Below, piece by piece: positions 7,372 through 7,623 of a DNA stretch of 7,623 nt. The stretch's first letter is position 1, and every line of letters starts with the position of its first letter. The notes under the pieces were generated by a model that saw only the letters and a list, made by a program, of their open reading frames with translations, made no database searches and had not been told where the DNA came from. Where the stretch lies: contig CALBJF010000134.1 in the NCBI GenBank assembly GCA_937892665.1, positions 1 to 7,623 of the forward strand, given 5' to 3'. The position numbers were made by a program, and so were the translations under genes. This stretch comes from an uncultured euryarchaeote (GTDB lineage Archaea > Thermoplasmatota > Poseidoniia > Poseidoniales > Poseidoniaceae).

Positions 7372-7573
7372 ACATTAGGGGAACGTCTAATGTCTCCGCA
7401 TGGCTGTGGAAATATGAATCCCATAGGTATGTGGCATTGTGCCATTCCCTTTCCTAAAGGTAACAATATGTTCCAACCTGCTCAATTTCCCATTAACAAA
7501 GAATCTTCTTGATGAGAATTTTGAATTTCAGAAAGTTCTTAAATCGAGGTTCTGTAGAACCCCCATGCCTATG
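7372..7573 (+). other. Candidate structured noncoding RNA or 3' untranslated region with multiple inverted repeats
   Basis: No convincing reading frame covers the last 297 bases, yet several perfect inverted repeats lie close together: ACATTAG/CTAATGT (7372-7378 with 7387-7393), TGGCA/TGCCA (7432-7436 with 7440-7444), CCTTT/AAAGG (7448-7452 with 7456-7460), and GGTTCT/AGAACC (7548-7553 with 7556-7561). The last has a 2-base centre and would need to open as a hairpin. CATAGGTATG (7422-7431) can pair over its full 10 bases with CATGCCTATG (7564-7573), enclosing three of the repeats. That long stem needs one G-U pair (U7428 with G7567), which works in plus-strand RNA but would be A-C on the other strand. 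No known RNA family was recognised; RNase P and SRP RNA signatures were looked for and not found. Chance pairing remains possible. Confidence 0.35.
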
Positions 7574-7582
7574 ACTTTTCGT

Positions 7583-7591
7583 AATTTTAAA
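7583..7591 (+). promoter_or_regulatory. Possible TATA-like box near the right edge
   Basis: AATTTTAAA is an A/T block in otherwise mixed sequence. It could drive a gene starting just beyond the window. Being nearly palindromic it gives no strand information, and the downstream gene is not visible. Confidence 0.2.
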
Positions 7592-7623
7592 CCAGGGCCA
7601 ACCTGCACATGCACTCCCCCTGA

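Noticed and set aside
7510..7531. TTGATGAG...TTTCAG as a possible C/D box sRNA
   Set aside because: The C box lacks the purine in RTGATGA, and no internal D' and C' boxes with proper spacing and CTGA were seen.
7498..7622. Minus-strand open frame entering from the right edge (about 42 codons ending in TAA)
   Set aside because: Short, low-complexity basic/hydrophobic translation without a recognisable family, and it overlaps the inverted-repeat region; it could be a gene end but nothing supports it.

Overview
The window looks like a piece of an archaeal chromosome, most probably a marine Thermoplasmatota/Poseidoniales-type (Marine Group II) euryarchaeote. The main reasons are a two-ATPase-domain CDC48/VAT protein with an archaeal N domain, TATA-like boxes about 25 bases upstream of start codons (the pattern of leaderless archaeal genes), and moderate base composition with mixed codon use. 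The exact lineage is an inference; there is no rRNA or other phylogenetic marker here.

Layout. Positions 1-1717 (minus strand) hold the first 572 codons of a CDC48-family AAA+ unfoldase, cut by the left window edge in its second ATPase domain. A short divergent promoter region (1718-1826) separates it from a plus-strand NAD(P)-dependent aldehyde dehydrogenase (1827-3455). After a leader of about 115 bases with a palindrome over the ribosome binding site comes a compact three-gene succinate dehydrogenase operon in the order membrane anchor - flavoprotein - iron-sulfur protein (3571-7008). The genes are tightly packed: 4 bases between sdhC and sdhA, and a one-base overlap between sdhA and sdhB. 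A small two-helix membrane protein (7090-7326) follows from its own likely promoter. The last 297 bases carry no convincing gene but hold an unusual density of inverted repeats, including a 10-bp long-range pairing.

How the genes work together. The SDH genes form a respiratory complex II that oxidises succinate to fumarate and passes electrons through FAD and three iron-sulfur clusters into a five-helix membrane anchor. Sequence signatures in all three subunits resemble the actinobacterial Sdh1 type, not the classical sdhCD-type complexes. The anchor carries a set of Cys and His residues predicted to lie at one membrane face, like the mycobacterial Sdh1 subunit reported to hold a membrane-embedded Rieske-type cluster. 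The aldehyde dehydrogenase could feed carboxylic acids into central metabolism, but its substrate is not readable. The CDC48 gene is an independent protein-quality-control unit. The most interesting points are the Sdh1-like complex in an archaeal context and the structured noncoding stretch at the right end.
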